Assembly (NCBI GenBank): GCA_024279275.1
Contig: JAJRRS010000021.1
Span: forward strand, 1 to 35,853
Reading direction: 5' to 3'
DNA: 35,853 nt
From: Planctomycetota bacterium
GTDB taxonomy: Bacteria > Planctomycetota > Phycisphaerae > Phycisphaerales > Phycisphaeraceae
The notes below the pieces were generated by a model. That model had not been told where the DNA came from. It made no database searches and worked only from the letters and a program-made list of their open reading frames with translations. The position numbers were made by a program, and so were the translations under genes. Shown here one piece after another: positions 1 through 8,424 of this stretch (the stretch's first letter is position 1; each line of letters begins with the position of its first letter).

Positions 1-140
1 GTACATGAGCCTCTCCTGTATTCAAGGAAAGGCCCGATGGTCGCAGCAAGTTCAAGTTGATGCAGGTCATCTTCTCTTGCAGATCATTCGCTTGGCAACA
101 CTTATACGAAATCACGGCTCAAACGTTGGGACAGTAGTGA

Positions 141-326
141 GTGTATGCTATAAATGGAGCGGCGGTAGTTATTGCTTCCAGGTACTCTGGGTGGCAGGAT
201 GATTATAGTAATTGGCGTTCAAAGATACTGTATGCAACGGTACAGTTGATTATCGGCTGCACTTTATTATTTGGTGCAGGGATTATTACGAGGTTTATAA
301 AGTCGCTTCGTACACAAGAGAAATGA
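141..326 (+). CDS. Possible small membrane protein or gene remnant
   Basis: A 61-codon frame starts with GTG and contains one hydrophobic stretch (about residues 34-51, LIIGCTLLFGAGIITRFI) followed by a basic tail, which would fit a single membrane segment. Two stop codons lie directly in front of the GTG, and the same frame upstream is open from about position 9, so this may be the broken end of a longer gene that began before the window. No ribosome binding site is clear and I recognise no family. It could equally be a chance frame. Confidence 0.2.
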   Translation: MYAINGAAVVIASRYSGWQDDYSNWRSKILYATVQLIIGCTLLFGAGIITRFIKSLRTQEK

Positions 327-346
327 GTAGGAATGACGTCATCTGT

Positions 347-712
347 CTACGCCGGCGCGATCGTCACCGTCAAGCCTCGGCGTGCGAACTGGTATTTATA
401 AAGCTCGGCTCGTTCGCGGTGGGTGGTCAGGAGCATGGCTCGGCCTCGGGTGTGGGCTTCGATCATGCGGCGGACGGCGGCCTGGTTTGTTAGCGGGGTG
501 AGTCGTTTGATGATGATGACCACGTCTTGCATGCCGTTGAGTTGGTCGTTGTGCAGGACGACTTTCCAAGGCGGGAGCAAGCCTGGTTTGAGCCTGGAGG
601 TTCGGCGAGTGGGGGTCGGGGTTTGTGTCGCGGTGAGGGGCTTGCGGGTGTCGTCGGCGTGTTGATCTTGAAGATCGAAGTTGCTCTGCGAATTTTCTAA
701 ATGGTCGGCCAC
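347..712 (-). CDS. clpS: ATP-dependent Clp protease adaptor ClpS
   Basis: ClpS binds the N-terminal domain of ClpA/ClpC and delivers N-degron substrates to the ClpP protease in the cytoplasm. The ClpS core occupies about residues 46-120: PPWKVVLHND with the conserved Asn-Asp pair, then a helix ending in MIEAHTRGRAM, then HRERAELYKYQFARRGLTV. The N-terminal 40 residues are polar and proline/threonine rich, as is common for the flexible ClpS arm. I place the start at GTG 712 because AAGGAG lies a few bases in front of it; the frame stays open upstream to 832 but without such a site. The resulting 121 residues fit the family. No clpA or clpC is next to it here. Confidence 0.88.
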   Translation of the reverse strand: MADHLENSQSNFDLQDQHADDTRKPLTATQTPTPTRRTSRLKPGLLPPWKVVLHNDQLNGMQDVVIIIKRLTPLTNQAAVRRMIEAHTRGRAMLLTTHRERAELYKYQFARRGLTVTIAPA

Positions 713-832
713 GGCTTTCTCCTTTCCGTCTAGACTTCCCTGACCGAAAGTATGGCTGGCCCTGATAGTGGGCTGGCACCATTGATCGCGTCCGTGCTGT
801 GAATCGTGGCGGTCCCTGCGGGCGGCCGTCAA

Positions 833-1277
833 CGCTCCTGCTGCTTCACATTATAGCATGCCGATAAAAAAATGGCGTGTGGCTCTATGGCATGGGATAC
901 GCGATTCAGGTGTGGGCGCTTTAAGATAGGTAAACTTTACATGCAACTGATTGGGTGTGCTGTCGTGGGGGATGCGGTTGCCGTGATTTACTATGGGAAC
1001 GCCGAATAACTCTTTACGGGCGTGAGTCTGTATAGCCACGGCAGCTAAAGCAGCCTCCGCCGGGGTGGTTCAGAATGCCCTGTGGGTCTGGTTGCGGTGA
1101 AATCCACTTTTTTGGAGCGGGGTTAGTGTTTTAGTTTGTTGAGTTATTAAAAGTGCTTCCCAAAGGCGGATCGCTTGGGTAGACTAAGTGAGTCTTTATC
1201 TTGGGGGGCAGAAGGTGTGGGGGGAGTCTTCAAGGGTTGGGTGGTACATACTGCGAGCATGTCGGTCGTGAGGGTGA
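833..1277. other. Intergenic stretch with a palindromic repeat
   Basis: Between the divergently oriented clpS and sigma-54 activator genes I see no convincing coding frame. The stretch holds the first copy of the palindromic element (996-1079). The short open frames here lack ribosome binding sites and family features. Confidence 0.5.
996..1079. repeat. Palindromic MITE-like element, copy 1
   Basis: This 84-bp copy aligns over its whole length with the 86-bp copy at 23315-23400. Shared parts are GAATAAC near the left end, the internal run GCTAAAGCAGCCTCCGCCG, and TTCAGA near the right end. Its terminal inverted repeats have decayed, matching the copy-2 arms at roughly 12-13 of 17 positions. 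The flanking five bases CTATG (991-995) and CTGTG (1080-1084) match at four of five, as an old target duplication would. The internal GC-rich stem is kept. Confidence 0.65.
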
Positions 1278-2351
1278 ATGGAATGGGACGGTGTCTGGCC
1301 ACGGTTCACATCAGAGCCGGGGTGGCGAGGGGCGGAAATCACAGGACAAGATACGAACGCGGAGGGTGCGGCGCACACGGGTATGCGGAGTTGTTCTGCG
1401 CCTGCAATGGTCGGCGACTCGGATGCGATGGCGGCATTGCGATCGCGTGTTGGGGCGGTTGCGCAGCGTCGCTGCACGGTGTTGATCCAGGGGGAGACAG
1501 GGACGGGCAAGGAGTTGGTTGCTCGGCATATTCATGCGGGGAGTCTGTGTGGCGGTGGGCCTTTTGTGCCGGTAGATTGTTCGACGCTGCCGCAGACGTT
1601 GTTCGAGTCGCAGATGTTCGGGCATGTCAAGGGCGCGTTTACCGGGGCGCAGCAGAGCACGCTGGGCTTTATCCGATCTGCGGAAGGCGGGACGCTGTTT
1701 TTGGATGAGATCGGGGAGTTGCCGTTGGCGGCGCAGGCTAAATTGCTTAGGTGTATTCAGGAGCGGGTGGTTGTGCCGGTCGGTGCGACTAAGCCGATCT
1801 CCGTGGATGTGCGGATCATTGCGGCGACGCACCGAGATCTGCGCGAGATGGCGGATGGGGGGACGTTCCGGGAAGACCTTTATTACCGTATCGATGTGGT
1901 CAAGATCAAGACGCCGCCGCTGCGTGATCGGGTGGAAGATATCGCGTCGCTTGTTCGGCATTTCATCACGGAGCTTGCTGAGTTGTACGGCGAGCAAGAC
2001 AAGCGGATCGGCGCGGGTGTGATCGAGACGTTGTGCCGATACGGTTGGCCGGGGAATGTGCGGGAGTTGAGCAACGCGATCGAGCATGCGTATATCTTGA
2101 ATATGAGCGACGAGATCGTTCTGGGAGACCTTCCCGGTGCGGTGACGCTTGCACGGGCGGGCTTAGAGAGTGCGGTTCAAGGCGTGGCTACACTGGAGCA
2201 GGTTGAGTCGGAGTTGATCGCTCGGGCACTGCGTGCTGTGGGTGGCAACCAATCCAAGGCATCACAACTCATCGGGATCGAACGTCATCGGCTTCGGCGG
2301 AAGATCCTACGCTACGGCCTGGAGTCATTGACTCAACCCAAACACCGCTGA
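1278..2351 (+). CDS. Sigma-54-dependent transcriptional activator (enhancer-binding protein)
   Basis: The protein is a AAA+ activator that remodels RNA polymerase bound to sigma-54. Walker A GETGTGKE is at about residues 72-79, the sigma-54 contact loop GAFTGA at 119-124, Walker B TLFLDEIGEL at 139-148, and an arginine-rich sensor region follows (FREDLYYRIDV). The C-terminus (about 305-350) carries a Fis-type helix-turn-helix (GGNQSKASQLIGIERHRLRRKI). There is no receiver, PAS or GAF domain, only about 45 residues in front of the AAA+ domain, so activity may be set by expression or a partner. ATG 1278 has GAGGG just upstream; ATG 1383 is an alternative, since the first 35 residues are low in family character. 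Paired repeats and a -24/-12 promoter lie directly downstream, which suggests its target is the next gene. Confidence 0.9.
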   Translation: MEWDGVWPRFTSEPGWRGAEITGQDTNAEGAAHTGMRSCSAPAMVGDSDAMAALRSRVGAVAQRRCTVLIQGETGTGKELVARHIHAGSLCGGGPFVPVDCSTLPQTLFESQMFGHVKGAFTGAQQSTLGFIRSAEGGTLFLDEIGELPLAAQAKLLRCIQERVVVPVGATKPISVDVRIIAATHRDLREMADGGTFREDLYYRIDVVKIKTPPLRDRVEDIASLVRHFITELAELYGEQDKRIGAGVIETLCRYGWPGNVRELSNAIEHAYILNMSDEIVLGDLPGAVTLARAGLESAVQGVATLEQVESELIARALRAVGGNQSKASQLIGIERHRLRRKILRYGLESLTQPKHR

Positions 2352-2447
2352 CGCGAGTTACATTACAAGACATTTAATTTTATCACCCGTAATCTATTTA
2401 GATGCGTGTTATCGCGTGCCTGTGTAGCGGTATGAAACGCGCCGGTT

Positions 2448-2536
2448 GGTACAAATCGCGCCAATGTGATGTAAGTGATGAGTGTGGTTGAAGCTGGCAG
2501 AGTAGATGCATTTGTCATGGTACAAATCGCGCCAAT
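2448..2536. promoter_or_regulatory. Paired 18-bp repeats, candidate activator binding sites
   Basis: GGTACAAATCGCGCCAAT occurs exactly at 2448-2465 and again at 2519-2536, 71 bp apart in the same orientation. Each carries a short inverted element (GGT...GCC, with TTGG...CCAA at the first copy). They lie about 100 and 170 bp upstream of the -24/-12 promoter at 2633-2648, the usual distance of enhancer sites for sigma-54 activators, and directly after the gene for such an activator. That the activator binds them is inference. Confidence 0.6.
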
Positions 2537-2632
2537 TGGTTTTGGTTCTTCAGTTACGCGGTGGATATGAATCATAAACCGTAACCGTGACGGGCTGACG
2601 ACTTACAACAATTTTCAGAATACTGTTCGTTT

Positions 2633-2648
2633 AGGCACGGGCTTCGCT
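2633..2648 (+). promoter_or_regulatory. Candidate sigma-54 (-24/-12) promoter
   Basis: AGGCACGGGCTTCGCT matches the -24/-12 consensus TGGCACG-N4-TTGC closely. The invariant GG (2634-2635) and GC (2646-2647) are separated by exactly 10 bases. It lies about 45 bp upstream of the receiver-like gene. Confidence 0.65.
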
Positions 2649-2693
2649 TAATGCTGGGTGGTTACGCATTAAGGCAATCAAGTGGAGTCCGAG

Positions 2694-3140
2694 ATGATCT
2701 GTGTTCCTCACAACCCTGTTCTTCTGATAACACCTGCCGACGGTCGTGATGCCAGCGAAGCAGGGCAGGCCAATGAGCCTTGGTTAGTAGCTCGTGTTCA
2801 GAGTGTGGGGGATGCGTTGCGCCAGGTGCGGATGCACAGGCCTCGTGTGCTGGTCCTGGACATATCAATGCTGCGGGATCGCTGCAGTGAGATTGATACG
2901 TCGTTGCGGATTATTTACGAGGTTCGGCGTCGGGTTCCCAAGCTGCCGATAGTTGTGTTTGGTGTTGCCGACGATCCATCGATAGAGCAGGCGGTGCGCA
3001 GGCAGGGGGTGACGGTGTACCTGCCGATCAGCGATGACATCGGACACATCGAGGCCCGGCGTCATATCCAAAGGCTGCATCCCCGCGATGGGCCTAACCA
3101 TTCACACGACCCGCCGCGTAGCGGAGTGCCGCCACGGTGA
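2694..3140 (+). CDS. Receiver-like (CheY-fold) protein
   Basis: The 148-residue protein resembles a response-regulator receiver domain. RVLVLDIS places an aspartate at about residue 56, where the phosphoacceptor sits, and LPIVVFGVADDPSIEQAVRRQGVTVYLPI reads as the beta4-alpha4-beta5 part with a sequence-divergent Thr/Lys region. The N-terminal acidic pair is not evident, so phosphorylation is uncertain. The last 30 residues are polar and no output domain follows. ATG 2694 is preferred over GTG 2682 because GGAG lies six bases in front of it. A -24/-12 promoter is about 45 bp upstream, so expression probably depends on sigma-54 and the neighbouring activator. Confidence 0.6.
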   Translation: MICVPHNPVLLITPADGRDASEAGQANEPWLVARVQSVGDALRQVRMHRPRVLVLDISMLRDRCSEIDTSLRIIYEVRRRVPKLPIVVFGVADDPSIEQAVRRQGVTVYLPISDDIGHIEARRHIQRLHPRDGPNHSHDPPRSGVPPR

Positions 3141-3269
3141 ATCGAGACCTGAATGCTCTACGAAAAACTTATGACAAACTTTGGAATCAGTCTTAATAAC
3201 GGCCATTAAATACACAATCCGCCGCACCGACACACGGTCCGGCGACCAACAAGGGGGAGGAGATACATC

Positions 3270-3485
3270 ATGTGCACTCTATTAAAAACGACAACCGGAC
3301 AGAATAATCTTCGTCAGACCAGTGGTGAGCAACTGTTGCTGTTAGCGGTGTTCGGGCCTTCGTATCTGAAGCGTCAGATTGACCAGGAACTGGACCGCCG
3401 TGCATTAACCGGGGTCGCTGGCGGCAAGGGCGTTGTGCCTCATCCGACCGCGATGTACTGCGGCTTCGGTGGGTATGCCGCGTAA
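3270..3485 (+). CDS. Small conserved-looking protein of unknown function
   Basis: A 71-residue frame starts at ATG 3270, a few bases after a very strong ribosome binding site (GGGGGAGGAG), which is why I accept it as a gene. The middle (EQLLLLAVFGPSYLKRQID) is hydrophobic then amphipathic; there is no signal peptide and no PEP-CTERM tail. The end is glycine-rich. It lies upstream of the PEP-CTERM cluster, but the 266-bp gap to the next gene suggests separate expression. I do not recognise the family. Confidence 0.55.
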   Translation: MCTLLKTTTGQNNLRQTSGEQLLLLAVFGPSYLKRQIDQELDRRALTGVAGGKGVVPHPTAMYCGFGGYAA

Positions 3486-3751
3486 TGAGGGGGTGGGTTG
3501 TCTGGCGGTGTGCTGGAAACCAAGACGAGATTGTGTTGACCTGATTCTCTTCTCGCCCCCGTCGTGTCCCTCTCCGGTCACTTGGGAGGTGATGCAACGG
3601 GTGTGATGACATCGGTCGGTGCATCGAACTGTAGGAAAAAATCGTTGGTGGTCAAGAGCCGGCGATGAATAGGAGCGTCCGTTATCAAATATCTACTGAA
3701 TGCGAAAACGAATCTATCGACATACACCCTTACGAATGAAAGGAACGAACG

Positions 3752-4378
3752 ATGAACGCTTTAACTTCAAGATTGAAATTTACGCCCATCCTCACCTTGG
3801 CGTTGCTGATGATGTGCAACACCGCTTTGGCTCAGGGGACCGCGACAGGCATGTTCACCTCACACTTTGTCGATCCCGGGCCGGTCGTACTCATCGGCGA
3901 TGCAATCAGTCCGATTCCTATCGACCTGGACCCCACCGGAGCGCCATGGTCCAAGAGTATCACCGACCCCGGTGGGGTGATTACCAACCCGGCGGGTGAG
4001 TTGTTGACCATGATCGAAACGATTCTGAACGTCGGGACCGAGCCTTGGCTCGATTGGCATGAGCAGATATTGCCTAATGCGACGGGCGTGTCATCCAGCA
4101 GTTGGATCAGCGTGAAGCTCTCAATCAACGGCACACCGATCGGGTTTAGCGATATGGGCCTGGGCACGGGGAACCTTTGGCTGGACACGTTCTCGCAGCC
4201 GGTGTTGCCTGGTGACATCTTGGAGATCATCAAAGAGGTCGAGGTGTTTCCCCTTTCACCGGGTTCCACTGGGCCGATCCTGAGGATTCAGGAATACCCG
4301 ACACCCGAGCCTGCAAGCGCGGCTTTGATAGGAATCGGTTCGCTGGTGTTATTCGGAAAGAGACGATCGGCTAAGTGA
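3752..4378 (+). CDS. PEP-CTERM sorting domain protein
   Basis: This secreted 208-residue protein has a signal peptide (FTPILTLALLMMCNTALAQG, cleavage after ALA) and a C-terminal PEP-CTERM tail (PEPASAALIGIGSLVLFGKRR). In that tail, PEP is followed by a hydrophobic helix and basic residues, the signature recognised by exosortase. AAAGGA lies a few bases before ATG 3752. The body is a beta-rich, Gly/Pro/Thr-rich domain of unknown function. It is paralogous to the last gene of the cluster (8421-9059): both have AQGTATG after the signal, then PIDLD, a shared INVGTE/LNVGTE-W segment and VLPGD. No exosortase gene is visible here, so it must be elsewhere. Confidence 0.85.
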   Translation: MNALTSRLKFTPILTLALLMMCNTALAQGTATGMFTSHFVDPGPVVLIGDAISPIPIDLDPTGAPWSKSITDPGGVITNPAGELLTMIETILNVGTEPWLDWHEQILPNATGVSSSSWISVKLSINGTPIGFSDMGLGTGNLWLDTFSQPVLPGDILEIIKEVEVFPLSPGSTGPILRIQEYPTPEPASAALIGIGSLVLFGKRRSAK

Positions 4379-4396
4379 CGCCGCACGGAACTTCCC

Positions 4397-4422
4397 GTCG
4401 GCACACATGAAGGTGTGTCGGC
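4397..4422. other. Intergenic hairpin
   Basis: Ten-base arms GTCGGCACAC and GTGTGTCGGC pair (with two G-U pairs) around the loop ATGAAG, between two PEP-CTERM genes. No T-run follows, so it is not a standard terminator; it may stabilise or process the message. Confidence 0.35.
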
Positions 4423-4476
4423 GGCTTGGAACGACGAGACATTAATCATTACCCATTTGTTACGAAGGGATCTCTT

Positions 4477-5145
4477 ATGAAACGCTTGATGAAAACAACT
4501 CGGTCAGTTTGTATGGCCGGGGCCTTATTGACGGGGAGCGCGCAGGCCTCGTTGATTACTACCTCCGCACCGCTTGGGCCATCGACGGTGATCGACTTCC
4601 AGCAGTTCAGTTCGGTGGTATTTGCCAGCGCTGTGCCGATACAGGTCGGTGCCACCGTGGGTGAGGACGTGGAGGTGTTCGGTCTGGGCACATTTGATTC
4701 CTATGTCGGGCCTATCAGCTACAGCCTTGGTGGCAACGGGCAATGGCTCACCAGTGCCGACGTTAACTTCCGCAGTGCTTACCTACCCGTTAGTTCTTCC
4801 CTGGCGATGGAGTTCGTTTTCAATACAGGTCCGGTGCGCGGTGTTGGGGGCTTCATGAATTACGCACCAGGGTTTGGGCCTGTCTTGATCGAGGCCTACG
4901 ACGCCGGCGGGATTCTTTTGGAAACTTACGACCTCACCACCGCCGCCGCGATCAATACGGCATCAAACTCGATCAACCAGGGCGCGTTCCGTGGGATCCT
5001 GCGTGCGGCCCCTGACATTTCCAAGTTCCGAATCACCGCCAGTTTCGCGGTAATGGACAATCTGACTTTCACCCGTGTCCCCGAGCCTGCGTCGCTGGCA
5101 CTGTTAACTCTCGGCGCGGCTGGCATCGGGATCAAACGTCGATAG
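4477..5145 (+). CDS. PEP-CTERM sorting domain protein
   Basis: The 222-residue secreted protein has an N-terminal signal peptide (basic MKRLMKTTR, then CMAGALLTGSAQAS) and the tail VPEPASLALLTLGAAGIGIKRR. GAAGGGA sits seven bases before ATG 4477; an earlier in-frame ATG at 4426 has no such site. The body reads as a beta-sandwich-like domain with the segments FNTGPVRGVGGFMNYAP and LIEAYDAGGILLETYDL, the pattern seen in PEP-CTERM proteins with a carbohydrate-binding-like fold (inference). Its last 22 residues and the following intergenic sequence are nearly repeated at the end of the gene at 7005-7694. Confidence 0.83.
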   Translation: MKRLMKTTRSVCMAGALLTGSAQASLITTSAPLGPSTVIDFQQFSSVVFASAVPIQVGATVGEDVEVFGLGTFDSYVGPISYSLGGNGQWLTSADVNFRSAYLPVSSSLAMEFVFNTGPVRGVGGFMNYAPGFGPVLIEAYDAGGILLETYDLTTAAAINTASNSINQGAFRGILRAAPDISKFRITASFAVMDNLTFTRVPEPASLALLTLGAAGIGIKRR

Positions 5146-5206
5146 GGACGAGGTCGAATTACTCATTCACTGCTCACAATTAATACTACGGATAAAGGAA
5201 AGATTC

Positions 5207-5884
5207 ATGACTACCAAACAACTACTTAGCGGCGTCGGTGTGACAGCCTTGGCACTTTCGTGTGGCGGCACACTGCAGGCAGGCGAAATTACTGCGTTTA
5301 CCCCGTTCCCCGGCATCAATTCTATCGCGGGGGTTATCATCAGTCCGCTTGCAGCTCCGAATAACGACGATGTGGCCGGGACGTCGCCGAACGATCTGTT
5401 CGTTACGCAGAAAGACTACATCGCGATTGGTGCGGTTGACATTGTTTTCGATGTCAAGCCAACCGGCGGCGTCACCGAGTACTCGATCCGTGAAGGCGTA
5501 AGCAACTCTACCGGGGTCGACTGGTCGGGGTACACGATCCAACTAGGTTTTGGAACGGGGGCTGACTTCGTGCTATCTACGCCGGGTGACGGGCTTGATT
5601 TTGACTCGCCGGACTATAATTCCCCTCTGGATTTCACGGTATTCTTCTCGACCGCCATCAACACTACGGAAGACGAAATAGTTGCAAGCGGGGGCGTATT
5701 CCCTAACGGGATGTTCAGCATTCCATACTTTCTCTTCTCCATTGATGTGCCTGACGGCATCAGTAAGTTCACGCTTCGGCAATTCCCCACGGCTGTGCCG
5801 GAACCGATGTCGGCTTCAATGCTGGCGATGCTCGGCGTGGGCGCTCTGACCCGCCGGGCAAGGAGGCGAACGCAAGCAGTGTAA
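5207..5884 (+). CDS. PEP-CTERM sorting domain protein
   Basis: The 225-residue protein has a signal peptide (LLSGVGVTALALSCGGTLQAG) and the tail VPEPMSASMLAMLGVGALTRRARRR. AAAGGAAAG precedes ATG 5207. It is clearly paralogous to the gene at 7756-8424: both share AGEIT after the signal, then AAPNNDDV/AANNDDV, VTQK, GTGADFV/GVGADFV-S-GDGLDFD, GGVFP and SVDVPDGI. The function of the body is unknown. Confidence 0.85.
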   Translation: MTTKQLLSGVGVTALALSCGGTLQAGEITAFTPFPGINSIAGVIISPLAAPNNDDVAGTSPNDLFVTQKDYIAIGAVDIVFDVKPTGGVTEYSIREGVSNSTGVDWSGYTIQLGFGTGADFVLSTPGDGLDFDSPDYNSPLDFTVFFSTAINTTEDEIVASGGVFPNGMFSIPYFLFSIDVPDGISKFTLRQFPTAVPEPMSASMLAMLGVGALTRRARRRTQAV

Positions 5885-5965
5885 GAAACGCTCCTCCTGT
5901 TAGGTCTAACGACATCGTTGTATCCGAACCCTATACCTTGAAATAAATAACTAAGGATTAATACT

Positions 5966-6922
5966 ATGAAAAACCAACACCGGCTCCAATCGACACTCAT
6001 CGCAACGTTCGCCCTCAGTCTGACTTACGTGGCAGGTATGCCACAAACCGCACAAGCCTACTTAGGCGGGTTTGAGGGTGTGGATGGTTATGGCTCCTTC
6101 CTTAACGAAGTATCCACGACTAACGCTGGGGCGCACGGCGCGAATGCAGGCGGCGGGACACTTACCACAATCCCGGTGAACACCGGGCTGTGGGTCAAGC
6201 TTCAAGGGCCGGTCTTCCCGACGCCCGGCACCGCTGGTGGCGTAGCGTATGCGACCGGGCATCAGAATGTAGATCGTTTAAACCCCGGTACCTCGGCTCA
6301 GGCCCTGGTGATCACCACCAACGCCGACGGCTGGGGCGGTAGTGCTCAAGAATATTCCTATTCCGTCGATACGTTTGACCTGGGCGGTGCGAATCCGTTG
6401 ACGACCGGCTCGGATACGATCGACATTTCTTTCTGGTCGTGTGCTCAAATCGTTGGCTCAACCAACCCCGCCTCGGGTCTCGGCCCAGGAACGATCGGCG
6501 ATACCGTTTCGTTCTACGACAGCAGCGGCAACCTTGGATTCAGCGTCGGCTACCGTCAGCCCGGCACAACGACCGACTTCGCCGCCATCAACGTCGGCTC
6601 ATGGGTGCAATCGACCGTTGCGGTAAATCCCACCACCTATCACCGATGGGACATCACCCTGGACCTGCTTAACGACACGGTTTCGATCGACATCTTCGAG
6701 GCGGGGACATTGACGAACCTGGTCTCCGGTGCGCCGTTGGTCAACAACATGAACAACTTTTCCGAGATGCGGTTTGAGAGCACCGCTGGCGTCAACAACG
6801 CCAAGATCTGGTCGTTGGACGACTTTGAGATGGATATCCGTCCCGTACCCGAGCCTGCGTCGTTGGCGCTGTTTGCTATGGGGCTAGGTGCGCTGACCCG
6901 GCGTCGTCATCAAGCCAAGTAA
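5966..6922 (+). CDS. PEP-CTERM sorting domain protein, probably with a lectin-like fold
   Basis: At 318 residues this is the largest protein of the cluster. It has a signal peptide ending at TAQAY and the tail VPEPASLALFAMGLGALTRRRHQAK. AAGGA precedes ATG 5966. The body has alternating hydrophobic strands, and the stretch YHRWDITLDLLNDTVSIDIFEAGTL resembles the back sheet of concanavalin-like (LamG-type) domains. That fold call is inference from pattern only. I see no close paralogue of it in the window. Confidence 0.83.
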   Translation: MKNQHRLQSTLIATFALSLTYVAGMPQTAQAYLGGFEGVDGYGSFLNEVSTTNAGAHGANAGGGTLTTIPVNTGLWVKLQGPVFPTPGTAGGVAYATGHQNVDRLNPGTSAQALVITTNADGWGGSAQEYSYSVDTFDLGGANPLTTGSDTIDISFWSCAQIVGSTNPASGLGPGTIGDTVSFYDSSGNLGFSVGYRQPGTTTDFAAINVGSWVQSTVAVNPTTYHRWDITLDLLNDTVSIDIFEAGTLTNLVSGAPLVNNMNNFSEMRFESTAGVNNAKIWSLDDFEMDIRPVPEPASLALFAMGLGALTRRRHQAK

Positions 6923-7004
6923 CTCCTACCTGATAATCAATTTTCAGTTCTTACTACTTCACAATTTCAATCTCGAAATACCAAATTAAACCAGGAGCCT
7001 CATC

Positions 7005-7694
7005 ATGTCATCACGCAATCTATTCACCACCCTGTTCGCAGCCTCCATGTTCGTCAATGTAACCAGCCAGGCATATGCCGTACCGACGCAGATGGTCAAC
7101 ATCGACACGCCGCAGTGCGACACGCTGTTCATCCCCGACGATGTCCATGAGCTTGGCGATGTCGGGGTGTTTCCCGCAGATGAGGCGCTGTTTGCAACGA
7201 ATCTAGGCCAAACATCGGGTAGCGCTTGCCAGAGTTCTGATGATCCGGTCGTCCCGAATGTTGTGGTTGACATAAGAAACCTTTCCGGGATTGCATGGGA
7301 AGAGGTCTGGTACGTCGCCGATCCTGAAACCACGATTTCCAATTTCGATGGCGAGGCAAACGAAGTCCCGTTTTCACCGATCCAAGAGGCGTTTCGGATT
7401 GACAATGACGTCACCGATCCAGGCGGTGTCAACCACGCACTTATCTTTGAGAGCATGACCGCTGATGGTATCTGGGAAATCAACGAGACCTGGCAGTTCA
7501 TCCTGCAGGATTATTCCAACCTGTCGGGCCTGTCAGCCAGCGACATCAATTCCATTGGCGTGGGCAACAACTCTCCTAACTTTGGGATCACAGACTCTTC
7601 CGGCAGCATCATCGCTATCACACAAGTCCCCGAGCCTGCGTCGCTTGCTCTGTTAACAATCGGCGCGGCTGTCATCGGAATCAAACGCCGATAG
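7005..7694 (+). CDS. PEP-CTERM sorting domain protein
   Basis: The 229-residue secreted protein has a signal peptide (LFTTLFAASMFVNVTSQAYA) and the tail VPEPASLALLTIGAAVIGIKRR. CAGGAGCC precedes ATG 7005. The body includes DIRNLSGIAWEEVWYVADPETTISN, followed by a beta-rich segment; the function is unknown. Its C-terminus and the following roughly 60 bp match those of the gene at 4477-5145, evidence of a past segmental duplication. Confidence 0.83.
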   Translation: MSSRNLFTTLFAASMFVNVTSQAYAVPTQMVNIDTPQCDTLFIPDDVHELGDVGVFPADEALFATNLGQTSGSACQSSDDPVVPNVVVDIRNLSGIAWEEVWYVADPETTISNFDGEANEVPFSPIQEAFRIDNDVTDPGGVNHALIFESMTADGIWEINETWQFILQDYSNLSGLSASDINSIGVGNNSPNFGITDSSGSIIAITQVPEPASLALLTIGAAVIGIKRR

Positions 7695-7755
7695 GGACTG
7701 GCTCGCAGCACTCATTCACTACTCTTAAAAATTGCTCCAGATGAAGGAAAGACCC

Positions 7756-8424
7756 ATGATTACCAAGAAACTATTCACGACCTGCTTTGTCGGTGCGATG
7801 ACGCTTTCGAGTGCTGCTTCGCTTCAGGCAGGCGAAATCACACTCATCAGTTGGTTTTCCGGGGTCGGCTCGGTCGCGGGAGAATTCATCTTCCCTCTGG
7901 TGGCCGCGAATAACGACGACGTGCTCGGGCAATCGCCGAACTTTCTATTGGTGACTCAGAAGGCATACAACGCCATCGGGCCGGTCGACCTGGAGTTTAC
8001 AGTTGTGCCTTCGGGCGGCACGACCGAATATTACATTGAAGAGGGCGTCGATAATGGCACGGGGATCGACTGGAGCGGCTACCGGGTTGAGCTTGGATTC
8101 GGGGTGGGAGCCGATTTTGTGCCATCTCCCTCGGGCGACGGTCTTGATTTCGATTTCCCCGACCAGAACTCGGGTGCCGACTTCTCCACTTTCTTCACGG
8201 ACCCGTTAATCGAGAACGAAGACGAATTAATCGCCTCGGGTGGGGTGTTCCCCGCCGGAGCCTTTACCACGCCGCCTTTCTTCTTCTCCGTTGATGTGCC
8301 CGACGGGATCACGTCTTTCACTATACGGCAGCAGCCCATCCCCGTGCCCGAACCCGTGTCGGCATCATTAGTCTCAGTGCTTGGCCTTGGTGCTCTGACC
8401 CGTCGTACACGGAGCCAATCATGA
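7756..8424 (+). CDS. PEP-CTERM sorting domain protein
   Basis: The 222-residue paralogue of the 5207-5884 product has a signal peptide (LFTTCFVGAMTLSSAASLQAG) and the tail VPEPVSASLVSVLGLGALTRRTR. I start it at ATG 7756, which has GAAGGAAAG in front, rather than at 7732. Its stop overlaps the next start (ATGA at 8421), so the two genes are translationally coupled. Confidence 0.84.
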   Translation: MITKKLFTTCFVGAMTLSSAASLQAGEITLISWFSGVGSVAGEFIFPLVAANNDDVLGQSPNFLLVTQKAYNAIGPVDLEFTVVPSGGTTEYYIEEGVDNGTGIDWSGYRVELGFGVGADFVPSPSGDGLDFDFPDQNSGADFSTFFTDPLIENEDELIASGGVFPAGAFTTPPFFFSVDVPDGITSFTIRQQPIPVPEPVSASLVSVLGLGALTRRTRSQS

